From Liquidambar formosana (taxonomy: Eukaryota > Streptophyta > Magnoliopsida > Saxifragales > Altingiaceae): a stretch of 64,000 nt of DNA. The stretch lies in contig CM077834.1 in assembly GCA_039720395.1 (NCBI GenBank), positions 2,748,607 through 2,812,606 of the forward strand. Direction: 5' to 3'. The position numbers were made by a program, and so were the translations under genes. The notes under the pieces were generated by a model that saw nothing but the letters and a program-made list of their open reading frames with translations, made no database searches and was not told the origin of the DNA. Positions 50,501 through 59,674 of this stretch are shown piece by piece. Position 1 is the stretch's first letter. Each line of letters starts with the position of its first letter.

Positions 50501-51585
50501 GTTTAAATAAGATCATACCTAATATGATCACACAAATATTAGACACTTTTTTTTTTATAAAGGACACAAAAATATTAGACACGAACATAAGAATTAAGAA
50601 ACAGTAAAAATAGATAATGAGCCTTCTAATGGACTACATGAGCCTTTACCAAGATAGTTTTATATGTATAATTAAAATTGTAAAAGCATATTCGGATCGG
50701 GTCTTCGGGTCAAATGCATATGAGATCCATGCCTACCCATATAGGTACGGGTCGAGTCGGAACCCTATGAATTGGGTTGAAATTGCCATCTTTATAGGAA
50801 ACCCTTTTTTCAACGTAAATTTATGGGTTTTTTGGTCATGCAGTTGAATTAGTTACCCATTTTTTGAAAGCATTATATTGTTGATAATTGCCAGCAGGCT
50901 TTTTAACAAATTGGATGTCTTAATATGATAGGCCTCCATTTTACATATACTTTTTTCGTTCTTGCTGCAAGACATGAGGGATTAATAACCATTTAAATAA
51001 TTATCTTTTTGAGTAATAAGAATGCTGGTTATATTTTTTTGCGCTCTCTTATGAAATTTGATTGCAACTATGAAATTTGATTGCAACTATCATACACAAA
51101 TTTTCTGTCAAACTTCTCTTTGGTTGCTTTTTAGTTGCTGAGGAAAAGAAAACTTGAAATCTCATGACAACCCGGCCAACCACCATCTGTTATAACATTC
51201 CTTGTTTTCATCTGTTCTCTTGTACCAACTCAGCAATCTAGCAGAGCATAATGGCAAAAACAAAGGTTTTATTATTAGCATTTTTAGCCATTAGAGAGTA
51301 ATGTCTGAGATCGTGTTGTCTTTGGTGCAGATATTAGCAGGAAATGCCAGAAAGGTGAGTGCTGTTCGATTTGAAAGGATAAATAGTGACGATGCAAAGT
51401 TGGAGTCCAAAGATGTTACTCGCTTGATTCCCAAAATCATGAAAAGGAAATGGAGCAGCGATGAGGACTCCGATATGACTGACTATGATGAGGATCCAGA
51501 TCAAAGGAGACCAGAAGATGGCATCTCTGATGGCTATGTAATTGCTGAACATGAAGATGATCATGACAGTTCTAGTAAACACTAG
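38513..51585 (+). CDS. MGR8/MGR9-like: chloroplast CNNM/DUF21-CBS magnesium transporter-like protein, 14 exons
   Basis: Integral membrane protein of the CNNM/CorC family. Arabidopsis relatives At3g13070 and At1g55930 (MGR8/MGR9) act in chloroplast-envelope Mg2+ homeostasis (family knowledge). Join: 38513-39094, 40642-40739, 40837-40930, 41141-41218, 41391-41494, 42218-42299, 43242-43381, 43471-43549, 43663-43726, 45191-45282, 46144-46209, 47175-47291, 48696-48875, 51331-51585. All are GT-AG with matching phases; 676 residues, close to the roughly 650-660 of the family. Order: Ser/Arg-rich plastid-type N terminus; membrane segment about 105-125; DUF21 about 165-325 (FSMAETSI, TEITPKS); CBS pair about 350-490 (VREVMTPL, VVLNEYGG, IVTLEDVVEEIVGEIFDEND); CorC_HlyC region about 500-625; acidic tail. 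ATG 38513 has a strong context (GCCATGG). Introns 1, 11 and 13 hold transposons. Confidence 0.93.
39296..39770. repeat. dispersed repeat in MGR-like intron 1
   Basis: 39,296-39,470 matches 15,245-15,415 (GGTGACTTAATGAATGGCCTG against GGTGATTTAATGTATGGCCTG) and 39,470-39,660 resembles 32,790-33,010. It occurs well outside the RLP cluster, so this repeat is dispersed, not only local. Confidence 0.55.
39780..40311. mobile_element. Tourist-like element in MGR-like intron 1
   Basis: 532 bases between TTA duplications (39777-39779 and 40312-40314). Left end GGCCGTGTTTGGC; right end in reverse complement GGCTCCGTTTGTTTC. These ends and the TTA target fit PIF/Harbinger. A run of about 18 C lies inside near 40,125. 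No transposase. Confidence 0.65.
43840..44995 (+). other. unexplained open stretch in MGR-like intron 9
   Basis: This part of the 1.46-kb intron (43,727-45,190) is less AT-rich and contains open frames of about 100 codons (to 44,395, with a Gln/Glu-rich coiled-coil-like end LEQENQQLSAALQNQ) and 147 codons (44,551-44,991, containing WIQISLTKFQNPTTWDPLQF). I recognise neither. Flanking intron sequence is ordinary, so this is probably an insertion of unknown type. Confidence 0.4.
46312..46897 (+). mobile_element. 5'-truncated LINE in MGR-like intron 11
   Basis: The open frame to 46,734 is the zinc-binding C-terminal region (zf-RVT) of L1-like ORF2: WCIMC … DHLFLYCPVAYKLW … FWVIWLERNARIF. It begins abruptly at RRRPSLF, as expected of 5' truncation during reverse transcription, and ends in a 3' UTR with a TA-repeat tail. 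Both sides carry TATATATTTTATAAA (46297-46311 and 46898-46912), a 15-base target duplication, although its AT-richness overlaps the tail. Sense orientation relative to the host gene. Confidence 0.85.
50298..50794. mobile_element. hAT-like element in MGR-like intron 13
   Basis: 497 bases with ends TAGGAATGGCAAT and, reverse-complemented, TAAAGATGGCAAT (11 of 13 match). The flanking 8-mers are TGGGAAAC (50290-50297) and TAGGAAAC (50795-50802), one mismatch. ATGGCAA-type termini with 8-bp duplications fit hAT. The interior has GGGTCGGGT-type repeats near both ends and no transposase. Confidence 0.75.
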
Positions 51586-51647
51586 TTACATTGCTCACGT
51601 TCTTCCATTCTTACAGCTCCATAAAAGAGGTAAAAGATTGAGAACAA

Positions 51648-51653
51648 AATAAA
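51648..51653 (+). terminator. poly(A) signal of the MGR-like gene
   Basis: AATAAA 63 bases past the stop codon. The next gene on the opposite strand ends at 51,692, so transcripts of the two genes probably overlap at their 3' ends. Confidence 0.5.
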
Positions 51654-51691
51654 AAACGAAAATTATCGATAAACTAACATTGTAAAATTTT

Positions 51692-52066
51692 TCAGAGATG
51701 AAGAGACGTATCAACATCTGAGTCATCAAAAACATTTGTTCTGTGCATGACTGCTTCTGTGGACCCTAAGTTTGCCAAAATTGGTGTTTCAGTGACCTGG
51801 AGACCAGTACGCTTGCTGTGTGTGTTGGGTTGGAAGTAGAGAGAACCTTGGACGGGTGGCCTAGGTGGAAGGATCAATTCGGAGTGGAAAAACAACCGGG
51901 TTGGCTCGTATTGTGTGGTTGCATTGACCCTCTCCAATTGGGAGGACAGTCGCAAGACATCTCTCTCCTCTCTCATCTCCTTTGCTCTTTGCAACTGTCT
52001 AAACCTCTCCTGCAGGAGGGCAATGGAGGAATGGGTGACTCTGGGATCCCTGCTTTGCCTACCCAT
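51692..52066 (-). CDS. small hydrophilic protein, function unknown
   Basis: 124 residues from an ATG (52066) to TGA. The composition looks coding: few low-complexity runs, an Arg/Glu/Gln/Leu-rich probably helical stretch at about 17-45 (LLQERFRQLQRAKEMREERD), a Pro-rich centre (ILPPRPPVQGS) and an acidic end (DDSDVDTSLHL). I have the impression of similar uncharacterised plant proteins but cannot confirm this here. No signal peptide or membrane segment. It converges on the MGR-like gene with 106 bases between the stop codons. A 5' leader intron is possible in the pyrimidine-rich region above 52,100 but was not resolved. Confidence 0.6.
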   Translation of the reverse strand: MGRQSRDPRVTHSSIALLQERFRQLQRAKEMREERDVLRLSSQLERVNATTQYEPTRLFFHSELILPPRPPVQGSLYFQPNTHSKRTGLQVTETPILANLGSTEAVMHRTNVFDDSDVDTSLHL

Positions 52067-54718
52067 TGGCGGAAGAATTGTATTTGTTTAGGTGAGATCG
52101 ATGTGAGTACCCTTTAGGGAAGCCTTGAATGTCTCTATACCTATATATAGAAGATGGGTTTGGTTTAAAATCATTAGTTTATGCCTTTTAAGCCCCTCTA
52201 ATTACATTCTAAAGATCTAAAAGAGAAAGATGGATCGGCAGCTGAGGTACAAAGTCCAAGAAGGCAAAGTTATATGACTTATTCTTAAGGACTTTGGGTT
52301 GGTGGATGTGAATAGGGGCAAAAGAACTCCTAAAGAAGAGAAAGGTGGGAAAGAAAGTCCAAATGAAGGTGGAAGGTAGCTTTTGGAAGGGTTTTCCCAA
52401 GGGAATAAAAGGATGGGTGATGCTCTGTCGGCTTGTCCCCGAGAGCTGTTTTTGGCTTTGGAGAAGATGGTGCCTTTTTTGGTGGGTCTTCTTTGGAGGG
52501 ATATTATTTATTTTGTTTGCCTTTAAAAACATTCCCTTTCTCTCTTTCGTGGAGTGCAGAGGGAAAAAAAAAAAAAAAAAAGAAAGGAGAAGTGGGGAGA
52601 TGTGAGGACAAGGGTTGGAAGAGGGAATAATTTTTGGAGTTGATGTTTTTTGGATTTGCACCCTTTTATGGAATGGAGAGAAAGGGAACCCCACCAAAGC
52701 CAACAATCCTCGTCCCCCTCTCTATGTTTCTCCACTGAGACTGGCAGAATCCTAGCCTGCCACCCTTTCTCTATCTCTACCTCCCCAACTTTCTGTTTTG
52801 TCTTGGTGTTGTTGGATGGAGATGGCATGGAGGAGAAAAAGGGCTGTAGATGTTGTGACACCTCTCTGGCTGTTCTTGTTGGAGGCATCTATGTGGCAAC
52901 ATAAATCTCTCCATCACTCATTTTCGAATTTGAACTTAGAAAAAGGACGAGCTCATGGATGGTGGGGGCGTGACGAGAAGCTGCCCACCCTACACAGCTA
53001 TTTTTTCATACCATCATATAGACATGACTCCACCATATTCTCTTTACTGAAAATTTTCCCAATAAAGAACATATCACAGCTTGGCATCCTTGTGTCACTA
53101 GACGCTAGGCAACTCCCAAGCTTAGCATTGATGCTCTTTCCTTCATAACTTTGTATAAGTTGCCAGGAAAATAGTGTCTCGCTTGAAAACATAAAAAGTA
53201 ACAAAAGCTTGGGTGAAAAAGAAAGAACCAGCTAGGCCTAGACTTATTGTGCTTGTAAAGAGAAATGCACCAAATCAAGAGAAATGGGAGTAAAAAGTTT
53301 TTTGATTTCAAATTCATCCAGTCTAGCGCATCCTCAAGCTCGTATGAGCTTGAGCCCATCCAACACCCGTTAATGGGAGAATGGGTTTTCATCCATTTTA
53401 CACAAATTTTACAAATGCAAGTCCTTAGAATTAGAATTTTTTTCTTCTTTCCTTTTTCTATCAGAGAGCCTATACGAGCTCTTGGGTCACACAACGAAAT
53501 GTAATCCTCTTCTTCCCTTAAACCCCCTACCCGAAAGTTGGAAGACTTGAACCCAACCACAGGCCACAAGAGCTGGTGGTGAATTTATGTTTTTCTTATC
53601 ATATATATTCAATTATGATAATTGATAAGAAAAATCAGTGATTGAAGAGTAGGGGCTCAAAATATCATTGACCTGGACCAGTTAATCAGTGAAATATTAC
53701 TTTCACCAGGAGGCCCGGGGGAGGAGGGAGTTGGGTGTTATGATAGCCATATAATTGCATATATGTCGTAGCAGATGACCAGTTAACCACTGTGATGGTT
53801 CAGCAGGGTTCCCACCTTTAGCCCATGACTAGTTTTGCTTCATAGATATCTCGATGGCTCAACTACAGATTCAGTGGACAAGAGTGACAGGCCTGTTGCC
53901 ATCAATTGTGCAAAAAACTGGAACTTACCCCTTTTGCTGTGCAGCTTTTGCTTGTGGTCCCTTAGATTTTTCTCACAAATCAAGAAGATAATGATACTGA
54001 AACGGGCTGGTCAAATAATGAAGGCTTTTTGATATTGCTCCCAAGTGTAGAATGTTTAAAATCTCTAACATTATCATAACAGGCCTATTTCATTGGAGAA
54101 GAGCCAATTCTTTTTGCTCATATCTCAAACATTATCATAGATTCCAATCATGTTCAAGACAAGAAATTTTACCTTTCAAGCTAAAGCAAATGCATTATAG
54201 CCTTAGTTGGGCCCTTCTCGACTAAATTTAGAATTGATCATCTTTATGAACAAAAATAGTCATACAAAGGGAATTTAGTACGTCTAGGAGCTCGCAAGAT
54301 TGGTAGACTTGAGAAAATTATACCATGCGATGGGTTTATATGCCCTAAAAATGTAATCGGAGTGCATATACGTTTGTCCCATGAAATAATTTCTGAAAAT
54401 AATGTTTTTAGTTATTACAATGTCTTTAAAATTTTATAATGAGTTAATCACAGCTTTTCTAATATAGTGCAATAACCTTATTGATTAAAATTACTAATCG
54501 TTTAGAGTCCTGAGATACGAAATCATTCAATTGCAAGCTAATCTTGTTTCATTTGCAACTTAACCTCTTAAATTAGATTCATTAAAGGTAGGTTTATTTT
54601 TTGACCAACCAAGGCCATAAACTAGCCATTCAAGTATGTTAATCAAATTATTTATATATATATATATATATATGTTGAGTTATACTAAATACATGTTTTC
54701 CTTAAAAATCAGCTCAAT
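52067..54718. other. intergenic stretch with no supported gene
   Basis: May contain leader and promoter of the minus-strand gene ending at 51,692. Minus-strand open frames at 52,209-52,706 and 53,105-53,569 are rich in Phe, Lys and Pro runs and end nowhere meaningful. A TA microsatellite lies at about 54,652-54,673. Confidence 0.45.
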
Positions 54719-54721
54719 TAA

Positions 54722-55157
54722 CCCTCTATTTGGTTCATGAATTCTACCAAGAAGAAAAAAAAGGAATGGAAAAAAATGAGGAGGAAAGAAAATGAAGGAA
54801 AAAATAAAATCATATCAAGCCAAAATTATAATAATTTTTCTTCTCCTTCCAATTTTCCATTGCAACCAAATGAGGAAAAGTACAATTCCTTATCCCTCTA
54901 TTTGGTTTGTGGATTCTACCATGGGAAAAAAAAAGGGAAGGAAAAAAAAAATGTGGAGGAAAGAAAATGAAAGGAAAAGATGAAATCATATCAAGCTAAA
55001 ATTATTTCAATTATTCTTTTTTATCTAATTTTCCATTGCAACCAAATAAGAAAAAGTAAAATTCTCCATATTTTATTTTTTTTTCCTTGATAAAATCTGC
55101 GAACCAAATAGAGCCTATTTTTTTTTTCTTGATAAAATCCGCAAATCAGATAGAGCC
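54722..55157. mobile_element. Tourist-like MITE A, split by a nested copy
   Basis: Ends CCCTCTATTTGG and, reverse-complemented, GGCTCTATCTGATTTGC, between TAA (54719-54721) and TAA (55158-55160). The element is interrupted at 54,893/55,116 by copy B; removing B joins ACAATTCCT to TATTTTTTTTT, as in the sister copies. Confidence 0.75.
54894..55115. mobile_element. Tourist-like MITE B, nested inside A
   Basis: 222 bases with ends CCCTCTATTTGG and, reverse-complemented, GGCTCTATTTGG. TAT lies directly before (54891-54893) and after (55116-55118). Same orientation as A. Confidence 0.75.
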
Positions 55158-55160
55158 TAA

Positions 55161-55378
55161 GGCTCTATTTGGATTGGAGATTTTATCAAGGAAAAAAAAT
55201 AAAATACGAGGAATTGTACTTTTTCTTATTTAGTTGCAATGAAAAATTGGTAGAAGAAGAATAATTGAAATAATTTTGGCTTTGTATGATTTCATCTTTT
55301 CCTTTCATTTTCTTTCATCCGCATTTTTTTTCCCTTCCCTTTTTTTTCCATGATAAAATCCACGAACCAAATAGAGGG
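55161..55378. mobile_element. Tourist-like MITE C, inverted, abutting A
   Basis: 218 bases beginning GGCTCTATTTGG and ending with the complement of CCCTCTATTTGG, between TAA (55158-55160, shared with A) and TAA (55379-55381). Opposite orientation to A and B. Confidence 0.8.
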
Positions 55379-55699
55379 TAAACGATTGTAACCATTCATT
55401 TATATTAATCTTATTATTTGAGCAAAGATGTGCTGTGTTGAAACATGTTGGAAGTGTCATGTTCCACACAAGTTGAACAATCACCTCGAGAGAGTGTCCA
55501 TGCTTCTTAGGGTTCCATGTTAGTCCATGCTTCTTAGGGTTCCATGTTACTTTTATGATGCTAACGTGGTTCAATCATCAATGATAATGTGACATTTCTC
55601 TCCCTCCAAGAAGGGTTTCAAGGAGGTCATGGTTTCTAATCTATGCGGGCATGTGTATCAACGGAAGAGAAGGATTATGAGAAGGGGTTGGGCTACTCT

Positions 55700-55900
55700 A
55701 TTGTCTAGCCCAAGGGCCAGGGCCCATTGGGCTCTCCTTTCCCGTTCGCCTCTCGGCTCATCTTTCTCGCACTTCTCCTATGCTGGGCTCTGCTACTTAA
55801 GGTGAAGCTAGGGTTTCAAAAACACAATACTCTTTCAATAACGGCAGCTTTAGGGTTTGGCACTTCGTCTTCAACGCCTCCACTTGACAACACTCCATTT
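55700..55900 (+). promoter_or_regulatory. orphan housekeeping-type promoter island
   Basis: GGGCCAGGGCCCATTGGGC at 55,714-55,732 contains site II-type TGGGCY/GGCCCA elements, and TAGGGTTT (telo-box) occurs at 55,809 and 55,851. This pairing is typical of plant ribosomal-protein and other growth-related promoters. A GTTTTACTGG-type exon end could follow at about 55,900, but no continuing coding exon was found. An AC microsatellite lies at 55,946-55,967. Confidence 0.4.
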
Positions 55901-56159
55901 GAAGGTTTTACTGGTTTGGGTTTCTCTATTTTGCTATGCTTATCTCACACACACACACACACACATATATATATTTAGGGTTATGTGATGCTTAATGAAC
56001 TTGGAGCAATACAAGGCTCTGTTTGGCACAATGGAAAAAATAGAGAGAGGGGGGGGGGGGAGTAGACCCATGAAATTATTTTCCAGGAAAGTCAAGCTAC
56101 TTTTATTGTCAGGAAAAGGGCCATTCCTAGTGTATGATTTTGAATAAAACCATTGTAGT

Positions 56160-56815
56160 TTCGGATTCTGAAGTTTGGGAAATGATGCGAATACTCAAAA
56201 CAGGTTATCATAGGCTCAGTGCTCTGTGCTCTGCTGAATAACTTTGCACGTCAGTCTGATCCCAAACTCCTTATCAGAAACTGGGTATGTCCATCAGTGG
56301 AAGCATAAATTTAAATTTAAACTGCTTGAGAATTTGAGCTTGAGTCCTCCTAACTTGACTGGTGGACCCTTGTGAATGTTTTTGGAAAATTTTTTTATTA
56401 TAAGCATATTAGTATTGATAATTGAATGTTTAATTGTTAATACAATCTTTAGTTTAACAACCTCTGACCGAAAACTCAGTGAATAGCCTTGAACTACTTA
56501 AAAGTCATTGGTTATTGATGTTGGACGATCTATTCTCAAAGTTTAGTATAGCATGTAGTCTAAATTGTAGTGCTGTGCTGTGCTTTTAGTGCGTTTATGG
56601 ATAAATGCTGTGGTTCTTGGTTTCAATCCCAGAAAATACCACACTGTCTTTTATTCAAAATGTTAATGTATGATTTGAATATATAAAATTTCTAGTTTCA
56701 GACTTGTGGAGTTTGGGAAATGATGCGAATACTGAAACAGCTTATCATAGGCCCAGTGGTCTGTGCTCTGCTGAATAACTTTTGCACGTCAGTCTGATCC
56801 CAAACTCTTATGAAG
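56160..56815. repeat. direct duplication of ~125 bases
   Basis: About 56,160-56,285 and 56,695-56,812 share GGGAAATGATGCGAATACT and TTGCACGTCAGTCTGATCCC with about 535 bases between starts. No coding function is visible; the sequence between is AT-rich. Confidence 0.75.
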
Positions 56816-57084
56816 AAAACTGTTTATTTTGTTATGTTTTTTCCCCTCGAAACGTTTTCACTTGCCAGATCATTTGTATTTTTGTTTAGCATTCATTGGG
56901 GAAAAAAAAAAAATTGTTTATATATTAAAATTTTTTTTAACTCCATATTTTGTCATGACCTATCTTTGTCAATTCTTTATGTGACAAAAGGGGGTATAAA
57001 AACACAATTGTTCTTTCTTTTGATTTTGTTTTGCTTCTTCTATTTTGTATGTCTTCCCAAACAAAAAAAAAAAAAGAAAAATTG

Positions 57085-57240
57085 AAATAAAAGCGGCGTT
57101 AGTAATGCCGCTTAGCGTTAGTAACGCCGCTTTTAATTCACCTGATTACGGGAAGCATCCGCACTTAATACTGAAAGCGGTTTAATAACATTGCTTTCAG
57201 TGTAATAAAAGCGGCGTTAGTAACACCACTTTTATTTCAA
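57085..57240. repeat. cluster of AAAGCGGCGTTAG palindromes
   Basis: AAAAGCGGCGTTAGTAA recurs at 57,090 and 57,208, with its complement at 57,117-57,134 and partial forms between. The layout resembles that at 38,095-38,290 but the core is GCGGC instead of GCGCT. Possible subterminal repeats of a DNA transposon. Confidence 0.5.
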
Positions 57241-57732
57241 ACCTTTTTTTTTTTTTTACACATTGCACCAATGATTATTTTGATTTAATTATTTAATTTA
57301 TTTTGTTTATATCTTTTAAATTTAATTGACATATTATATTAACAAAGACATTTTACTATTTTAGAGAATACATATTCTATTAAAATTCAAATTAGTTAAT
57401 AGTCCTTGAATCTAATGACATGACCTATCCTAATAGGGATATAGGATTTATAAAGGTCTTGATTTTGACTCTGTGTGGATATGTGTTTTCTCCTATCATT
57501 TGGCAAAATATATATATATATAAATCCGTGCATTGCACGTGTTTTGAAGCTAGTGTATATAGAAGACAAATGTCATGATGAGTTAAGATACATTTAGATA
57601 TTTACCTTTGATCTGATAAAAATTTTACAATTGGCATAGCTTGGTCATGGTTTGGGTTAGTAAGATATTAGTGGCTATTAGCCCATCAAAACGTTTAGGC
57701 ATTTACATCCCCCATCACTCGAGCTGGGATTA

Positions 57733-58143
57733 GCTTGCCTTGCATTGCCCCTGAAGGCCTTAAGGTAAGCATCTGTCTTTGCTGTCTAATTAAGTTTAAC
57801 AAAATCCAACATTCAAAGAAATTATTTGATGTCTCTCTCTCAGGCCTTGCATGAGGTTATTGGTTTTTACAAAGAAAGTGCCGCTATCATAGTAGACACA
57901 TTTAAATCACTTGGTTTCAATGTATACAGAGGGAAGAATGCTCCATATGTGTGGGTTCACTTCCCCGGCTGAAGCTCCTGGGATGTGTCTAGAGAGATTC
58001 TTGAGAAGATCCATGTGGTTATAACTCCTGGAAGCTAGGTTTGGACCTAGCAGAGAACGGGTTCATCAGGGTTTGTGCCTTTGGTAACAGGGGGCAATGT
58101 TTTAGAAGCCTGCAAAAGATTCAAGCAACTATCTGAAATAAAT
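57733..58143 (+). pseudogene. LL-diaminopimelate aminotransferase (AGD2/ALD1-type) 3' fragment
   Basis: A short exon end (CIAPEGLK, donor at 57,765) and a following exon from 57,844 read ALHEVIGFYKESAAIIVDTF, NVYRGKNAPYVWVHFPG, then TGA where the family has Arg or a similar residue, then SSWDVSREILEKIHVVITPG followed by further stops and a frameshift in the FGPSGEGFIRV region. The enzyme family makes LL-diaminopimelate in plastid lysine synthesis, or pipecolate precursors in immunity (ALD1). Only the C-terminal part is present, and it cannot encode a working enzyme. Confidence 0.8.
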
Positions 58144-58491
58144 TGAAGTATTCAATCAGATTCAACCAATTCTATATGTCATGTGCTTATAGTTCCAAGC
58201 TAGGACCCAAGGTGCTTGTCCCATGGATTTTTCTTTCTCAACAGTTACCCTGTTATCTCCCTTTGGCAAAGTATGAATGATTTGCAGCTAATTACTAATG
58301 TACATTTTACAAGTTTCAAAATATGAATATTGGTGCTCACTCTTCTTACTCTTGATGCTCTTGCAGTATAAATGGCTCTGAAAACACTAATTTTATCGTT
58401 GTGGTTCGCATCAATAGTGCATCCTGGTCCTATTTTGAGGTTTGATCACGCAGGGCGCCAAGCAAACTAATAGTTCTAGCCCTAAACTAAA

Positions 58492-58644
58492 TTGGGGGAA
58501 TTATATATGTCCCCCTATGAGCAAATAATTACAGTTCAATATAAATAGTTACTAACTTCTTAGTAAATGACTACTAACTTAATTATAAATGACTAGTAAC
58601 TGTAATTATTTACCCGTAGCTGGACCTATCTAGAGTTCCCCCAA
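58492..58644. mobile_element. 153-bp foldback MITE
   Basis: The left arm TTGGGGGAATTATATATG and the right arm in reverse complement TTGGGGGAACTCTAGATAGG pair through AAATAATTACAGTT, about 45 bases each. CTAAA flanks both sides (58487-58491 and 58645-58649), a 5-base target duplication. Confidence 0.7.
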
Positions 58645-58930
58645 CTAAATTTCAGCCTACACTTAGTAAGTATAGGATCAAATATTTTGACCCCTGCCTT
58701 TTGGCCTATAAAAGAGAATTCCACATTAAAAACTTCTGGGTGGGAAAAGCCACGTGGAAATAATGTCTAGGAAAATGCTTGCCAGACCAACATCTTTTGT
58801 CTTCTCAAGTCTCAATCATGAGGGGGAGGGATTCACGTGGGTGTCACATGATTATAAACCCCACCCTTATGTCTCAGATGGTGGAAGAGGCAGTTAGACT
58901 GGCAATCCCTAATGGCTATGACAGCTGAAA

Positions 58931-59400
58931 ATAACACATTGGAATAAATTCAAAGAAACTGTTGGTAACTTCTGTTTTCAGTGGATCATAAAAAAAATAA
59001 TAATTATGTTTCTCAGTGGCTAATTTAACAAGTAACGCTAATTATGATTGGACTATCGCATTGTGATTGATGTGTGTCATATGTGCACCAGAGATCTCAT
59101 ACCTACATGCATGACACGCACCAATGAGAGTAGCATCCCCCTAATTCGAATTTCACACAATGATAATAACACATTGGAATAAATTCAATGAAACTCTTGG
59201 TAATTTCTGTTTTCAGTGGATCATAAAAAAAAAATAACAATTATGTTTCTCAATGGCTAATTTAAAATGTATCAGTAATCATGGTTGGACTGTCGCATTG
59301 TAATTGATGTGTGTCATACATGTACCAGAGATCTCACACGTACGTACATGACACGCACCAATGAGAGTAGCATCCCTCTAATTCGAATTTCACACACTGG
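58931..59400. repeat. tandem duplication of 235 bases
   Basis: ATAACACATTGGAATAAATT at 58,931 recurs at 59,166, and similarity runs the full unit (both copies contain CAATGAGAGTAGCATCCC and CTAATTCGAATTTCACACA). It lies just beyond the 3' end of the ARM gene (minus strand). Confidence 0.9.
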
Positions 59401-59674
59401 GAAGAAGCTAACAGAGGGTAAGATTATGGATCAAATCCCCACATGCAAATGAGGTCCTTGCCATTGCAATTTGCAAGAGCAATATGCAAGGAAACCCATG
59501 TACATATTCTCCTTGGTGCAGTTTGTTAAGCAATTGTGAGACGTTCAAATTTCCAACAAAAAAAAAAAAAAAAAAAACATGAGGATTTCCTATCCAAAAA
59601 AATATATATATATTCTTCAAGAATCACATTCGCATGGCAAATAAGAAAAATTAATATGACACCCATGCGAACAA

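Noticed and set aside
52209..53569. Minus-strand frames of 165 and 154 codons as genes
   Set aside because: Rich in homopolymer-derived Phe, Lys and Pro, no recognisable domain, and no consistent start or splice context; could be leader DNA of the gene at 51.7-52.1 kb.
55727..55978. 83-codon frame in the promoter-like island as a coding gene
   Set aside because: It overlaps the GGCCCA/telo-box region and ends in an AC microsatellite (HTHTHTH); not a plausible protein.
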